DNA of 64,000 bases from positions 2,951,501 to 3,015,500 of the forward strand of contig NZ_CP104992.1 of NCBI RefSeq assembly GCF_030323265.1, written 5' to 3'. Position 1 is the first letter of the stretch. Every line of letters starts with the position of its first letter. The DNA is from Terrirhizobium terrae. GTDB lineage: Bacteria > Pseudomonadota > Alphaproteobacteria > Rhizobiales > Rhizobiaceae. Under the pieces are notes generated by a model. That model worked only from the letters and a program-made list of their open reading frames with translations, searched no databases and was not told the origin of the DNA. The translations under genes were made by a program, and so were the position numbers. Below are positions 50,236-59,659 of the stretch, piece after piece.

Positions 50236-50693
50236 TCAAGTCCACTTGTCGCGGGCAGTGTCGTCTGTGCCCTTGGCTTCCACCCAGTCTCCGACCGTGC
50301 CGTCAGCCGCATGTTCCTTCTTCCAGAACGGGGCCGAGGTTTTCAGGAAATCCATGATGAAGTTGGCGCCGTCGAAGGCGGCCTGCCGGTGCGGGGCGGT
50401 GGCGATGACCAGCACGATGTTTTGGCCCGGCTCGATCTTGCCGTAGCGATGGATCGCGGTGGCGCCCAAAGAGAGAAGCGTTCGATGGCGAGATCGGTAA
50501 TGCGGCGCATCTCCGTCTCGGCCATGCCCGGATAATGCTCCAGTTCAAGTGCCGAGAGCTTGCCCTGCTCGCCACGGCAGAGGCCGATGAAGGACACGAT
50601 CGCGCCGATATCGGTGCGACCGGCAGTTAGGGCGTCGAGTTCGGCCTGCAGGTCGAAGTCCTGTGCTTGGACGCGGATGATGGGCGTGGTCAT
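50236..50693 (-). CDS. moaE: Molybdopterin synthase catalytic subunit (apparent frameshift)
   Basis: MoaE, with MoaD, puts sulfur into precursor Z to make molybdopterin. The N-terminus MTTPIIRVQAQDFDLQ, FIGLCRG, LELEHYPGMAE and HRYGKIEPGQNIVLV are typical. The Lys in KKEHAADG near the C-terminus is the usual catalytic lysine. One T is missing (AAA at 50468-50470, plus strand); correcting it restores SLLGATAIHRYG and 152 residues. The start is at 50693. Confidence 0.93.
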
Positions 50694-50770
50694 AGTCTTC
50701 TCCGAGGCTTTGGCCTGAACTTGCCTCACCGTATCCCGGCCCTTCGCTCTGGCTCAGGGCGTTCGTCACT

Positions 50771-50795
50771 GAAATCGATTCACCGGATCGATTTC
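50771..50795. repeat. Short palindrome between moaE and moaD
   Basis: GAAATCGAT and ATCGATTTC form a perfect 9-bp stem with a 7-base loop. A second small inverted repeat, CCGGCTCCGCCGG, is adjacent. It resembles REP-type sequences common in rhizobia and lies in a 124-bp gap between moaD and moaE. Confidence 0.45.
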
Positions 50796-50817
50796 TCCGG
50801 CTCCGCCGGACCGTTCC

Positions 50818-51075
50818 TCACCCACCCGTCATCGGCGGGAAGATGCCGATTTCGCGGGCGCCGGCGATCTTTTCGGAATGCTCGACATGCTCCTGGTTGA
50901 TCGCCACGCGGATCACGTCGGGATATTGAAGCGCGTTCTCGTATTCCTCGCCCAAGCTTTTGAGGTGATTCAGCAAATCACGAGCAGTGATGACGTCCTC
51001 AGGAAGCTCGATCTCTTCCTCCGACTTGCCGATGCGTTCGCGCACCCAGGCAAAATAGACGAGATTGGTCTTCAT
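50818..51075 (-). CDS. moaD: Molybdopterin synthase sulfur carrier subunit
   Basis: MoaD is an 85-residue ubiquitin-like protein that carries sulfur as a C-terminal thiocarboxylate. The terminal PPMTGG has the required Gly-Gly. The start is MKTNLVYFAWVRERIG. Its ATG overlaps the stop of pgsA. It works with MoaE, and the product can be used by the molybdopterin oxidoreductase at about 60 kb. Confidence 0.95.
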   Translation of the reverse strand: MKTNLVYFAWVRERIGKSEEEIELPEDVITARDLLNHLKSLGEEYENALQYPDVIRVAINQEHVEHSEKIAGAREIGIFPPMTGG

Positions 51076-51658
51076 TCCGCGTCCACCAGATGCTTCACCC
51101 CGGCGCGGAAATAGTCGTAGCCGGTATAGAAAGTCAGGATTGCCGCGACCCAGAGAAGCGCGATCCCCATTTCGGTGATATAGGGGATAATCTTGTCGCC
51201 CGCGGGGCCGGCCAGAAGAAAGGCGATCGACACCATCTGGATGGTCGTTTTCCACTTGGCAACGCGCGTCACCGGCACCGAAACCTTCAGTGCTGCCAGA
51301 TATTCGCGCAGGCCCGAGACGAGGATCTCACGGCAAAGAATGGTGATCGCGGCCCAGAGCGACCATCCGGCAATCGTGCCGTCGGCCGCCATCAGCAGCA
51401 GTACGGAGGCGACCAGCAGCTTGTCGGCGATCGGATCGAGCATCCGGCCGATATTGGATGTCTGGTTCCAGATGCGTGCCAGATAGCCATCGAGATAGTC
51501 GGTGATCGAAGCGGCGACGAACAGCCAGAACGCTGTCCAGCGTGCCGTATCGGAGCTTTCAAGCTTCCCTCGACGAAGAAGCAGAGCACGATGACCGGCA
51601 CGGCAACGATGCGCGCATAGGTCAGAAGATTCGGGATATTGTATGCGCGGGAAGCCAT
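51072..51658 (-). CDS. pgsA: Phosphatidylglycerophosphate synthase (apparent frameshift)
   Basis: PgsA makes phosphatidylglycerol phosphate from CDP-diacylglycerol and glycerol-3-phosphate. The N-terminus YNIPNLLTYARIVAVP and the CDP-alcohol phosphotransferase motif (TDYLDGYLARIW...GRMLDPIADKL, the D-x2-D-G-x2-A-R...G-x3-D-x3-D pattern) are visible. One G is missing near 51560; restoring it gives SLESSDTARW and 195 residues. Four or more membrane spans are predicted. Because the gene is normally essential, an error is likely. Confidence 0.93.
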
Positions 51659-51769
51659 GTCGGACCTGTGCTAACGGTTTGCCCCTAGTTGATGTTTCCG
51701 AGCCGAAGCGTCAACAGGGTTTCGCGGCTTTTTTACAGACGATTGCGTCAGTTGATGCGGGGTAGTGGC

Positions 51770-53831
51770 TCAATTCGCGCGTGTCTCGTGGAAATGATTG
51801 TAAACCTGCTTGGCTACGGCCTCGGAAATGCCTTCTACGGCCATAAGATCATTGAGGCCTGCACGGGAGACAGCCTTGGCGGTGCCGAAATGCTGCAAGA
51901 GCTTGCGCTTGCGACCCGGACCGATGCCTGAGATCTCGTCGAGCGGGTTCTTGATCATCTCCTTCTTGCGCCGTGCCCGATGCGAACCGATGGCGAACCG
52001 GTGCGCCTCGTCACGCATGCGCTGGATGAAATAGAGAACCGGATCGCGCGGCGGAAGCGAGAAATCGCTCTTTCCGTCGGCGAAGAAACGCTCGCGGCCG
52101 GCATCGCGATCGACGCCCTTGGCGACGCCGATGGCTGTCACCACATCGCGGATACCGAGTTCGTCGAGAATAGCGCGAACGGCCGTCATCTGCCCCTGGC
52201 CGCCGTCGATCAGGATCACATCCGGCCATGCGGGGAAAGCGGCATCATTGATGTCGTCACTTGCCGCCTCGGTGTCTGCGTCTGTCGCCGCTGCCGAGAT
52301 GCTGCGGTTCGGAATGCCTTCTTCCTTGATCAGCCGCGAAAACCGCCGGGTCATCACTTCCTTCATCATGCCGAAGTCGTCGCCCGGGGTGATGTCGGTC
52401 GATTTGATGTTGAACTTGCGATACTGGCCCTTCACGAAACCTTCGGGCCCGGCGACGACCATGCCGCCGACCGCGTTCGTGCCCATGATATGCGAGTTAT
52501 CGTAGATCTCGATCCGGCGCGGCAGATAGGGGAGGGCGAAGGTTTCCGCCAAGCCCTTGAGCAGTCGCGCCTGGGAGGATGTTTCCGCAAGTTTGCGGCC
52601 ATGTGCCTCACGGGCATTGGCGAGCACATGATCGACGAGATCGCGTTTTTCGCCGCGCTGGGGCACGGAGATGGTAACCTTGTGGCCGGCTTTTTCCGAC
52701 AGAGCGAGCGACAAAAGTTCCTGCTCCTCGACAGTCTCCGACAACAGGATCTGTTTCGGCACCGGCTTGTCGTCATAGAATTGCGCGAGAAACGCGTCGA
52801 GGATTTCGGCGCCGGACATCTGCGGGTCGGCCTTGGGGAAATAGGCGCGGTTGCCCCAGTTCTGGCCGGTGCGGAAGAAGAAAACCTGGATGCAGGACAG
52901 CCCACCTTCATGATGGATGGCGAAGACATCCGCCTCCTCGACGCCGGCCGGGTTGATGCCCTGGTGGCTCTGTACATGCGAAAGGGCTGCCAGACGATCG
53001 CGATAGATCGCGGCCCGTTCGAAATCGAGGTCCTCCGACGCTTCCTGCATCTGGCCGGCGATGGCCGACTTCACCTTCTGGCTCTTGCCGGAGAAAGTCT
53101 TTCGCCTCCTGCACCAGCTCCGCGTAGCCGGCATCGCTGATCTCATGGGTGCAGGGGCCGGAACAGCGCTTGATCTGATAAAGGAGACAGGGGCGGGTGC
53201 GCGTCTCGAACACGCTGTCGGTGCAGGTACGCAGCAGGAAGGCGCGCTGCAGCGAGTTGATCGTGCGGCCGACCGCCGCCGCCGACGCGAACGGGCCGAA
53301 ATAATCGCCCTTGCGGGCACGCGCGCCGCGATGTTTGAAGATGGCCGGTGCCCGGTGATCGCCGGTGATCATGATATAGGGAAACGATTTGTCGTCGCGC
53401 AGAAGCACGTTGAAGCGCGGACGCAGCCGCTTGATCAGGTTCGCTTCGAGCAGCAGCGCCTCGGTTTCCGTCCGCGTCGTGACGAATTCCATATGAGTCG
53501 TCTCGCGCACCATGCGGGTGAGGCGGTTCGAATGCAGCCGCCCCTGCGCATAATTGCCGACGCGTTTCTTCAGGCTGCGCGCCTTGCCGACATACATGAC
53601 GTCGCCGGCCTCGTTGAACATGCGATAGACCCCCGGCGCATTCGGCAGGTGCTTCACGAATTCGGCGATCAGGTCGGCGCCCTTGAGGCCGCTCTCGTTC
53701 TTCAGCGCCTCGTTCCAGTCGATCGACGCGGTGATGACATCGGCGGCCGTCTCCGGCGCCAGGACGTCATCCTCGTCGTCTTCCGTCTCGTCATAGAGAA
53801 CGCCGCCGTCGGGCAGCTTCCTGTCGTTCAT
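51770..53831 (-). CDS. uvrC: Excinuclease ABC subunit C (apparent frameshift)
   Basis: UvrC makes both incisions in nucleotide excision repair. The GIY-YIG domain is at the N-terminus ([29 protein letters not shown]), the Cys-rich segment follows ([13 protein letters not shown]), then UVR, the RNase H-like endonuclease core ([20 protein letters not shown]) and tandem helix-hairpin-helix motifs at the end ([13 protein letters not shown]). A shift near 53095 breaks [11 protein letters not shown]; correction gives about 686 residues. The start at 53831 includes an acidic stretch (ETEDDEDDV). Confidence 0.94.
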
Positions 53832-54462
53832 TCCATATCTCCGCCGCAGCGCATGGGCGCCGTGGTCTGTATTTTCGGGTCACATCGCGCGCAGTGCAGT
53901 CGCCGGCAGCACCGATCTAGCCGTCTACGAGATCGAAGCCGATCGCCTGTTGTCACAGATAGTGTTCGGCCGGTCGATTTGGAAGCATGCCTTATTTCGC
54001 GTGGTCACCCGGCCACGATGGGAAAATGCGGCAGCATTCGGATGATCACCGCCCCGTGAACCGTAAAACGGGTGTTTTAATACCTGTTTTGACTGCGGCT
54101 AAGCGAGTGCAGGTCCTATATCGCTTTGCTCTAAACTTGCACAATAAATGGAATTAGGGAGATGTGCAGGAGTCGTTGAAAGGTCGATCGTGATATTGAC
54201 TTGGTTATTCTGGATTGGTAAGAAATAAGTAAGAAATGTAAAAACGTTAATGACTGAATTATTATTTTGTTAGTGTTAACGAAATACATGTTGCGGCAAA
54301 GCAACATCGAATTTTAGCCATTGGCACGCCACAATCAATTCACATTTCGGCTCTTTCAATTCCTCATTTGCCATCCAAATTCTCCTCAGCCAGCAGGGAA
54401 CAAAGCTGTCACCAACGATGTTGATGTGACGCCTCCCGGCAGCAGTAAAAGGAGAAAAATGT
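53832..54462. other. AT-rich intergenic region upstream of the outer-membrane protein gene
   Basis: The 631-bp gap lies between divergent uvrC and the barrel protein gene. The part from about 54090 is AT-rich compared with the rest of the window. TTGACT near 54196 could be a -35 element. A hairpin TGTTGC/GCAACA occurs at 54288-54305. The region probably contains a strong promoter and a long 5' leader for the barrel protein. Confidence 0.55.
54276..54374 (-). CDS. Possible 32-aa small protein, antisense to the porin leader
   Basis: An ATG at 54374 is preceded by TGAGGAGAATTTGG, a near-perfect ribosome-binding site, and encodes MANEELKEPKCELIVACQWL and then KFDVALPQHVFR. The peptide has two cysteines and no signal peptide. 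It is antisense to the barrel protein leader. Support is the ribosome-binding site alone. Confidence 0.28.
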   Translation of the reverse strand: MANEELKEPKCELIVACQWLKFDVALPQHVFR

Positions 54463-55104
54463 ATGCGTATCCTCGTCGCAACTCTGATGGCCTCGGCTGC
54501 CACCTTCACGGCCTTTTCCGCGGCGAACGCCGCTGACGCCGTAGAGCAGATCCCGCAGGCTCCGGTCGCGGTCGAAGAACCGGCTCCGGAAGTCGGCAAT
54601 TGGCAGGGCTATTATCTCGGTGCCTATGGCGCCTATGACTGGGGTCGCTTCGGCGGCGGTGACCATGACGGCGACAAGGCCGGCGGTGGCGCTTACACCG
54701 GTTACAACTGGCAGAGCGGCAAGATGGTCTACGGTATCGAAGCCGACGTCGGTTACAACGGCGAAAAGGACTCGACCGGTCCGGATCTCGAAGGCAAGGC
54801 CGGCTGGAACGGCTCTGTCCGCGGCCGCGTCGGTTACGACCTCAACCCCTTCCTGATCTATGGTACGGCTGGTGTCGCACTGCAGGACAATGAGCTGAAG
54901 GATGCTACGTCCTCCGACAGCAACACGGCCGTCGGCTACACGGTCGGTGCCGGTGCGGAAGCCTTCGTCACCAACAACGTCACGGCTCGTATCGAATACC
55001 GCTACACCGACTTTGGTGCAGACGACTACAACCTCGACTCTGGCTCCTTCTCGAAGGGCTATGACGACCACAGTGTCAAGGTTGGTATCGGCGTCAAGTT
55101 CTAA
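54463..55104 (+). CDS. Outer-membrane beta-barrel protein (Omp25/RopB-like)
   Basis: The 213-residue protein has a signal peptide (MRILVATLMASAATFTAF to ANAAD) and a Pro/Glu/Val linker (QIPQAPVAVEEPAPEVG), then an 8-strand barrel beginning NWQGYYLGAYGAYDWG. The repeats GYNWQ and RIEYRYTDFG are typical of rhizobial and Brucella Omp25/31 proteins. The C-terminus VKVGIGVKF ends in Phe, the usual Bam signal. GGAG precedes the ATG. A strong terminator follows. It is probably abundant. Confidence 0.9.
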   Translation: MRILVATLMASAATFTAFSAANAADAVEQIPQAPVAVEEPAPEVGNWQGYYLGAYGAYDWGRFGGGDHDGDKAGGGAYTGYNWQSGKMVYGIEADVGYNGEKDSTGPDLEGKAGWNGSVRGRVGYDLNPFLIYGTAGVALQDNELKDATSSDSNTAVGYTVGAGAEAFVTNNVTARIEYRYTDFGADDYNLDSGSFSKGYDDHSVKVGIGVKF

Positions 55105-55127
55105 TTTATAGCCTTAACAGGCTGGGG

Positions 55128-55156
55128 AAGCCCGCGGCGTCAGCGTCGCGGGCTTT
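55128..55156 (+). terminator. Rho-independent terminator after the barrel protein gene
   Basis: A stem (AAGCCCGCG pairing with CGCGGGCTT, about 10-base loop) is followed by a T-run, about 25 bp after the stop. Confidence 0.93.
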
Positions 55157-55170
55157 TTTGTATATGGCGT

Positions 55171-56158
55171 TCAATCCATCTGGATGTTGGCGCTTTTCAC
55201 CACCGGCGCCCATTTGGCGAGTTCGGCGGTGACATGCTTGCCGAGGTCTTCCGGCGTCGATCCGACGATCGTGGCGCTGAAATCCTTCATCCGCGCGATA
55301 ACGGCCGGGTCCTTCAACGCCGTGTTGGCCGCTTCGTTCAGCTTGGCGACCACTTCCGGCGGCGTGCCGGCCGGCGCAAACAGCGCGTTCCAGGTATAGG
55401 TCTCATAGCCCGGCACGGTCTCGGCGACCGTCGGCACGTCCGGGAAGGACGGCGCGCGTTCCTTCGTCGTCACGCCGAGCGCCTTCAACGTCCCGGCCTT
55501 AATATGGCTGGACGAGGAGGAGGTTGTCGAACATGATCGAGATCTGGTTGCCGATCAGGTCGTTGAGAGCGGGGCCGGCGCCCTTGTAGGGAACATGCTG
55601 CATCTTGACGCCGGCCATGCTGTTGAAAAGCTCGCCCGACAGATGCAGCGGCGTGCCGTTGCCCGAGGACGCGTAAGAATATTTGTCCGGCTCCTTCTTC
55701 AGAAGGTCGATCAGCTCCTGGACGGTATTTACCCCGAGCTTAGGGTTCACGACCAGCACGTTGGGGACGACGACGAGCAGCGAGACCGGCGCGAAATCTT
55801 TTTCCGGGTCATAGGGCTTCTGCTTGAGGATCAGCGGGTTGAGCGCGTGGGTCGCGACCGTCCCCATCAGGATCGTATAACCGTCCGGTTCGGCGCGGGC
55901 GACGCGGTCGGCGCCGAGATTACCGCCGGCACCGGCGACGTTTTCGACCACGACCTGCTGACCGAGAATGTCGCCCATCTTCTGCGCAATGACGCGGCCA
56001 ACCACGTCGGTCGAACCACCGGCCGCAAACGGCACGACCAGCGTGATCGTCTGCTCGGGAAAGTCCTGGGCTGAAGCGGGTTGGCCAAGGGTGGCAAGCG
56101 ATAGTGCCGAGCCGGCAAGTATAAGCGCGGCACGCCGCGTCAACGCAGTAAACGTCAT
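55171..56158 (-). CDS. TctC-type periplasmic binding protein (apparent frameshift)
   Basis: This is a Bug/TctC solute-binding receptor with a signal peptide (MTFTALTRRAALILAGSAL ... ASAQ). Family motifs are ITLVVPFAAGGSTDVVGRV, VENVAGAGGNLGAD, QHVPYKGAGPALNDL and DVPTVAETVPGYE. A shift near 55510-55525 lies at FDNL; correction restores a protein of about 328 residues. It is an orphan: no TctA or TctB membrane component is nearby, which is common in this receptor family. The start at 56158 follows GGAGGAAATCAG. Confidence 0.88.
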
Positions 56159-56281
56159 CTGATTTCCTCCATCACGGCCTCCCGCCGCTCGTCTCATAGT
56201 AGCGGAGGAATGGTCGAGAGCAAGCGATTGAGCCGCTTGCCGGGGTGGGAGGAAAGTCTAAGTATCCTGCAGGTTGTGGCG

Positions 56282-56311
56282 CCCGCGGCCGATGCGTTCA
56301 ACGGCCGCGGG
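56282..56311. terminator. Strong GC hairpin after a GST gene
   Basis: A perfect 10-bp stem (CCCGCGGCCG and its complement) with a 10-base loop lies just after the stop of the minus-strand GST gene. There is no T-run, so classification as a terminator is tentative. Confidence 0.4.
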
Positions 56312-56320
56312 TCGACTGGA

Positions 56321-56917
56321 TCAGGCCGCTGCCTTCATTTCAGCATAGTGAGAAAAACGCTTGCCGAACGTGTCAGGCCAGGAGGCGAGTTCCGGACGAC
56401 CTTCGGCCCACTGGCCGTTGAAGCGCAGGTCGAGATAGCTGATCATCGCGGCCAGAGCGAAGTGGCCGCCATGCAACTTTTTGCCGGTCTTCGGCAGGTT
56501 CTTTTCAAGATAGTCCAGCGACTTGACGACCTTCGCCCACTGCTTGTCGATCCACGGCTGGTGGACCTTGGCTTCGTCGCGCGAACGGCGCTCGTAGACG
56601 ATCGTCAGAAGGCAATCCATCACGCCGTCGCACAGCGCTTCCAGCACTTCCGCCTCGGTGCGCTTCTCATCTTTCTTCGGATAGAGCTTGCCGCCCGACT
56701 TGCGGTCGAGGAAATGCATGATCGCGACGCTGTCATAGATCGGCGCCTCGCCGTCGCAGATCAGGACGGGGATCTTGCCGAGCGGGTTGTTGTCGACGAG
56801 TTCGGCCGGTGCCGCATTGGTATCGGTCTTTACCTCGGCGACCTCGATGCCGAGATGGCGGGCCGCCATGCGGACCTTCGCCGAATAGGGCGAGGCGGGG
56901 GAGTAGAGAACTTTCAT
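56321..56917 (-). CDS. Glutathione S-transferase
   Basis: The 198-residue protein has a thioredoxin-like domain starting MKVLYSPASPYSAKVRMA, with the conserved Ser/Pro region and KIPVLICDGEAPIYDS (cis-Pro and glutathione-binding residues), and an all-alpha C-terminal domain. It is different from the 230-residue GST at 46.6 kb. The neighbour upstream is a T2 ribonuclease in the same direction. Confidence 0.88.
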   Translation of the reverse strand: MKVLYSPASPYSAKVRMAARHLGIEVAEVKTDTNAAPAELVDNNPLGKIPVLICDGEAPIYDSVAIMHFLDRKSGGKLYPKKDEKRTEAEVLEALCDGVMDCLLTIVYERRSRDEAKVHQPWIDKQWAKVVKSLDYLEKNLPKTGKKLHGGHFALAAMISYLDLRFNGQWAEGRPELASWPDTFGKRFSHYAEMKAAA

Positions 56918-56938
56918 GTCACGTCCTTCCTGTAATTG

Positions 56939-57621
56939 TTAGCGCGCGGGAGGCAGCGTCACGCGGCTGGTGCTGCAGCTGTCGCGGTTTACCTCGTCGC
57001 ATTCGCGGAACTTTAGATCCTTGGTGTAGCAGATGCGGACCTCCTGGAACTGCCGCCCGCGGCAGCTTGTGGAAATTCCGTTGCGGCTCATGCCGGGGTT
57101 GGCGGCGAGAATTTCTCTTCCACCTCGTCGGGCGAAAGCGTCAGCTCGCGACGACCCTCGGCGAATTCGACGGGTATCTTGAGGCTGTCATAGGCGGCTC
57201 GCGTTTTGGCGAAATAGTCCCGCTGGTGAAGGCCGCTGCAGCTGCCGTGCTTCTTCCATTGGTGGCCGATAAGGCCCATCGACGGCATGATGTCGAACAT
57301 CGGCTCGCCGAGCGCACGCGGCACCCGTTCCGGCTCCGAGACCGGGCAGAAATCCGGATAGCCCTTTTCGTATTGGGGCCAGAGGCCATGCACGATGAAG
57401 CGAAAGCTCTTGTCCAGTCCGCATTGCTGATCGTTGCGGCCGCCCTTTTGGGTGGAGCAGAAGCTCGGTGACCAGGAGAGCGACAGGACGTAGAAATCAA
57501 ACTGCCCGGCCTGATCCCGGTCGCGCTGCTGCGCTTCCGCGGGCAAAGCGCCAAGGAGCGCGAGTGAGGTCATAGCGGCGGCAAAGAAAAGTTTGCGGGC
57601 GGAGGAAAGCGTCTTCGTCAT
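56939..57621 (-). CDS. Ribonuclease T2 family protein (apparent frameshift)
   Basis: This is a secreted RNase T2-type protein with a signal peptide (MTKTLSSARKLFFAAAMTSL to AEAQ). The catalytic blocks are HGLWPQ and GHQWKKHGSCSG, each with the active-site His. The distal part CRGRQFQEVRICYTKDL provides disulfide cysteines. One base is missing near 57105 (TT run); adding it restores KFLAANPGMS and 227 residues. The start at 57621 is chosen over one 27 bp upstream. Bacterial T2 enzymes are periplasmic or extracellular RNases. Confidence 0.9.
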
Positions 57622-57728
57622 GATCACGAATCCCGATGATTGGAACACGAAAGCGTTCGAAATGTTGAGGAGTTAATGATTTGGGGAATAGCATGGAATC
57701 TCGCTGATCACTGCATGCAGGGATCGGG

Positions 57729-58721
57729 ATGAGGAGCGAAGAACAAAGCGGTTGCATGACATTCAAGAAGTACCTGTGGCCCGTGGTAGGCGGCCTGACG
57801 ATAGCGCTTTCAGCATGGCTTCTCTACAAGGAATTGCGTGGCCTGTCTCTCGACGATCTCTGGGACAGCCTGCAAGCCATATCGCCGGCGCACTGGTTGA
57901 TGGCCGGAGCGTCGAGCCTGCTCGCCTATGCTGCGCTGGCAGGTTACGACCGGATCGCGCTCATGCATCTCGGTCGCAAGGTTGAATGGTTCTTCATCAC
58001 CGTCTGCTCCTTTACCACCTACGCGCTGTCGCATAATGTCGGCGCGTCGGTCGTCTCGGGTGCCGTGGTCCGCTATCGCGCCTATTCCACCAAGGGCCTG
58101 ACGCCGGCCGAGATCGGTGTGCTGATCGCGATCTGCTCCTTCACATTCATTCTCGGCACGCTGCTACTCGCTGGCCTCGTGCTTGTTTACGAGCCGGAAC
58201 TGCTCGAAAGGTTTGGCGATCTGATACCTGTCGAGGCGTCCGCGGCGACGGGGTATATTATCCTTGCTCTGGTGGGGCTTTATGTCGTGGCGAGCTTTAT
58301 GAAGCTCCGGCCGTTGAAGATTGGTTCGTTCAATCTTGTCTATCCGGCGCCTCGGGTCGTGCTGCCACAGCTCATCATCGCCCCGATCGAGTTGATCGGC
58401 GCGGCCGGCATCATCTATTTCGCGCTTCCGGAAGCCGGAAACCCGGGCTTCATGGTGGTGCTGGGGATATTCCTGATCTCGTTCTCGGCGGCGCTGCTGT
58501 CGCATGCGCCCGGCGGGCTCGGCGTGCTGGAACTCGTCTTCGTCATGGGCCTGCCGGATATGAACCAGGCGGACGTCATCGCCGCGCTGCTGGTTTTCCG
58601 GCTCTTCTACCTGCTCATCCCGTTCGCCATGGCCCTGGTGGTAATCCTGCTCTTCGAACGGTCGCAGTTCCGGCGGGAAAACCCGCCGGACATGCAGAGA
58701 GGTCGCGAGGGCGGTACCTGA
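57729..58721 (+). CDS. UPF0104/YbhN family membrane protein
   Basis: The 330-residue protein has about eight membrane spans and belongs to the lysylphosphatidylglycerol-synthase TM-region family (UPF0104/DUF318-type). Segments such as SHNVGASVVSGAVVRYRAYSTKGL and LLSHAPGGLGVLELVF are characteristic. A soluble catalytic domain like that of MprF is absent. An internal ATG at 57756 (MTFKKYLWPVV) is an alternative start. The biological role is unknown, although the fold suggests lipid handling. Confidence 0.87.
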   Translation: MRSEEQSGCMTFKKYLWPVVGGLTIALSAWLLYKELRGLSLDDLWDSLQAISPAHWLMAGASSLLAYAALAGYDRIALMHLGRKVEWFFITVCSFTTYALSHNVGASVVSGAVVRYRAYSTKGLTPAEIGVLIAICSFTFILGTLLLAGLVLVYEPELLERFGDLIPVEASAATGYIILALVGLYVVASFMKLRPLKIGSFNLVYPAPRVVLPQLIIAPIELIGAAGIIYFALPEAGNPGFMVVLGIFLISFSAALLSHAPGGLGVLELVFVMGLPDMNQADVIAALLVFRLFYLLIPFAMALVVILLFERSQFRRENPPDMQRGREGGT

Positions 58722-58727
58722 TACGCT

Positions 58728-59576
58728 TTATTCGCCGCGGAGCCAGAAGGCGCGCTGCGAGGCGAAGCGATCCTGTGCCAGAACCATCTTCAGGACCGGC
58801 AGCAGCGCATGCAGTTCGTCCTTCAACGTGAAGGGCGGATTGACGATGATCAGGCCCGTGCCACTGAGGCCCGTCGTATCGCGATCGCTCTTCACCGAAA
58901 GCTCGGTACACAGCATTTTCGGGATTTCCAGAGCCTGAAGCTGCTCGTGAAAGGCCTTGATCGGCGCGCCCTTCTTGATCGGATACCAGAGGCAGAACGT
59001 ACCGCCGGAAAAGCGGCGCCATGCATTTGCGAGGCCCTTCACCAAGCGATCGTATTCGCCGTCTTCCTCAAAGGGCGGGTCGACCAACACGATGCCACGC
59101 TTTTCCTTCGGAGGCAGGTGCGCGCCGAGCGCCAGCCAGCCGTCCAGCTCGGTGACGCGGACCTGGAAGTCGCCCTCGAAGAGGTTATGCAGCCGGTTGA
59201 AGTCTTCCGGGTGCAGTTCCATCGCCGAAAGCCGATCCTGCGGGCGGAACAGCATGCGGGCGAGCTTCGGAGAGCCGGGATAGAGTTTGATGCCGCCCTT
59301 GGGGTTCAATTCCCTGATCGCCGTCAGATAGGGCTCGAGGATGTCCGCAACGTCTGCAGGCAGTTCCGCGTCCATCAGGCGGCCGATGCCGTCGACCCAT
59401 TCACCGGTCTTCTGCGCTTCTTCGGATGACAGATCATAAAGCCCGATGCCGGCATGGGTGTCGAGCACGCGAAACGCCTTGTCCTTGTTCTGCGCATAGC
59501 GGACGAGCCGCGCCAGAACGGCGTGTTTCAGGACATCGGCAAAATTGCCCGCGTGGTAGATATGCCGGTAGTTCAT
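58728..59576 (-). CDS. rlmJ: 23S rRNA (adenine-2030-N6)-methyltransferase
   Basis: RlmJ methylates A2030 of 23S rRNA. The start at 59576 gives MNYRHIYHAGNFADVLKHAV, a diagnostic N-terminus. The catalytic segment DPPFEEDGEY (DPPY-type) and GTFCLWYPIK are also clear. The protein is 282 residues. The longer frame upstream is not supported. It is divergent from the molybdopterin oxidoreductase gene. Confidence 0.94.
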   Translation of the reverse strand: MNYRHIYHAGNFADVLKHAVLARLVRYAQNKDKAFRVLDTHAGIGLYDLSSEEAQKTGEWVDGIGRLMDAELPADVADILEPYLTAIRELNPKGGIKLYPGSPKLARMLFRPQDRLSAMELHPEDFNRLHNLFEGDFQVRVTELDGWLALGAHLPPKEKRGIVLVDPPFEEDGEYDRLVKGLANAWRRFSGGTFCLWYPIKKGAPIKAFHEQLQALEIPKMLCTELSVKSDRDTTGLSGTGLIIVNPPFTLKDELHALLPVLKMVLAQDRFASQRAFWLRGE

Positions 59577-59659
59577 CGCTGCTTCTGTCTTGCTTGAATA
59601 AAATTGATGCGCCGCAAATCGTACTTTTTGCGGGGCTGCGCTTGGCATATACAAAAGCC

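Noticed and set aside
49149-50357. 402-residue plus-strand ORF across the livH-like gene
   Set aside because: It is in another frame from the membrane protein and lacks hydrophobic organisation. The livH-like frame has the conserved coupling loop.
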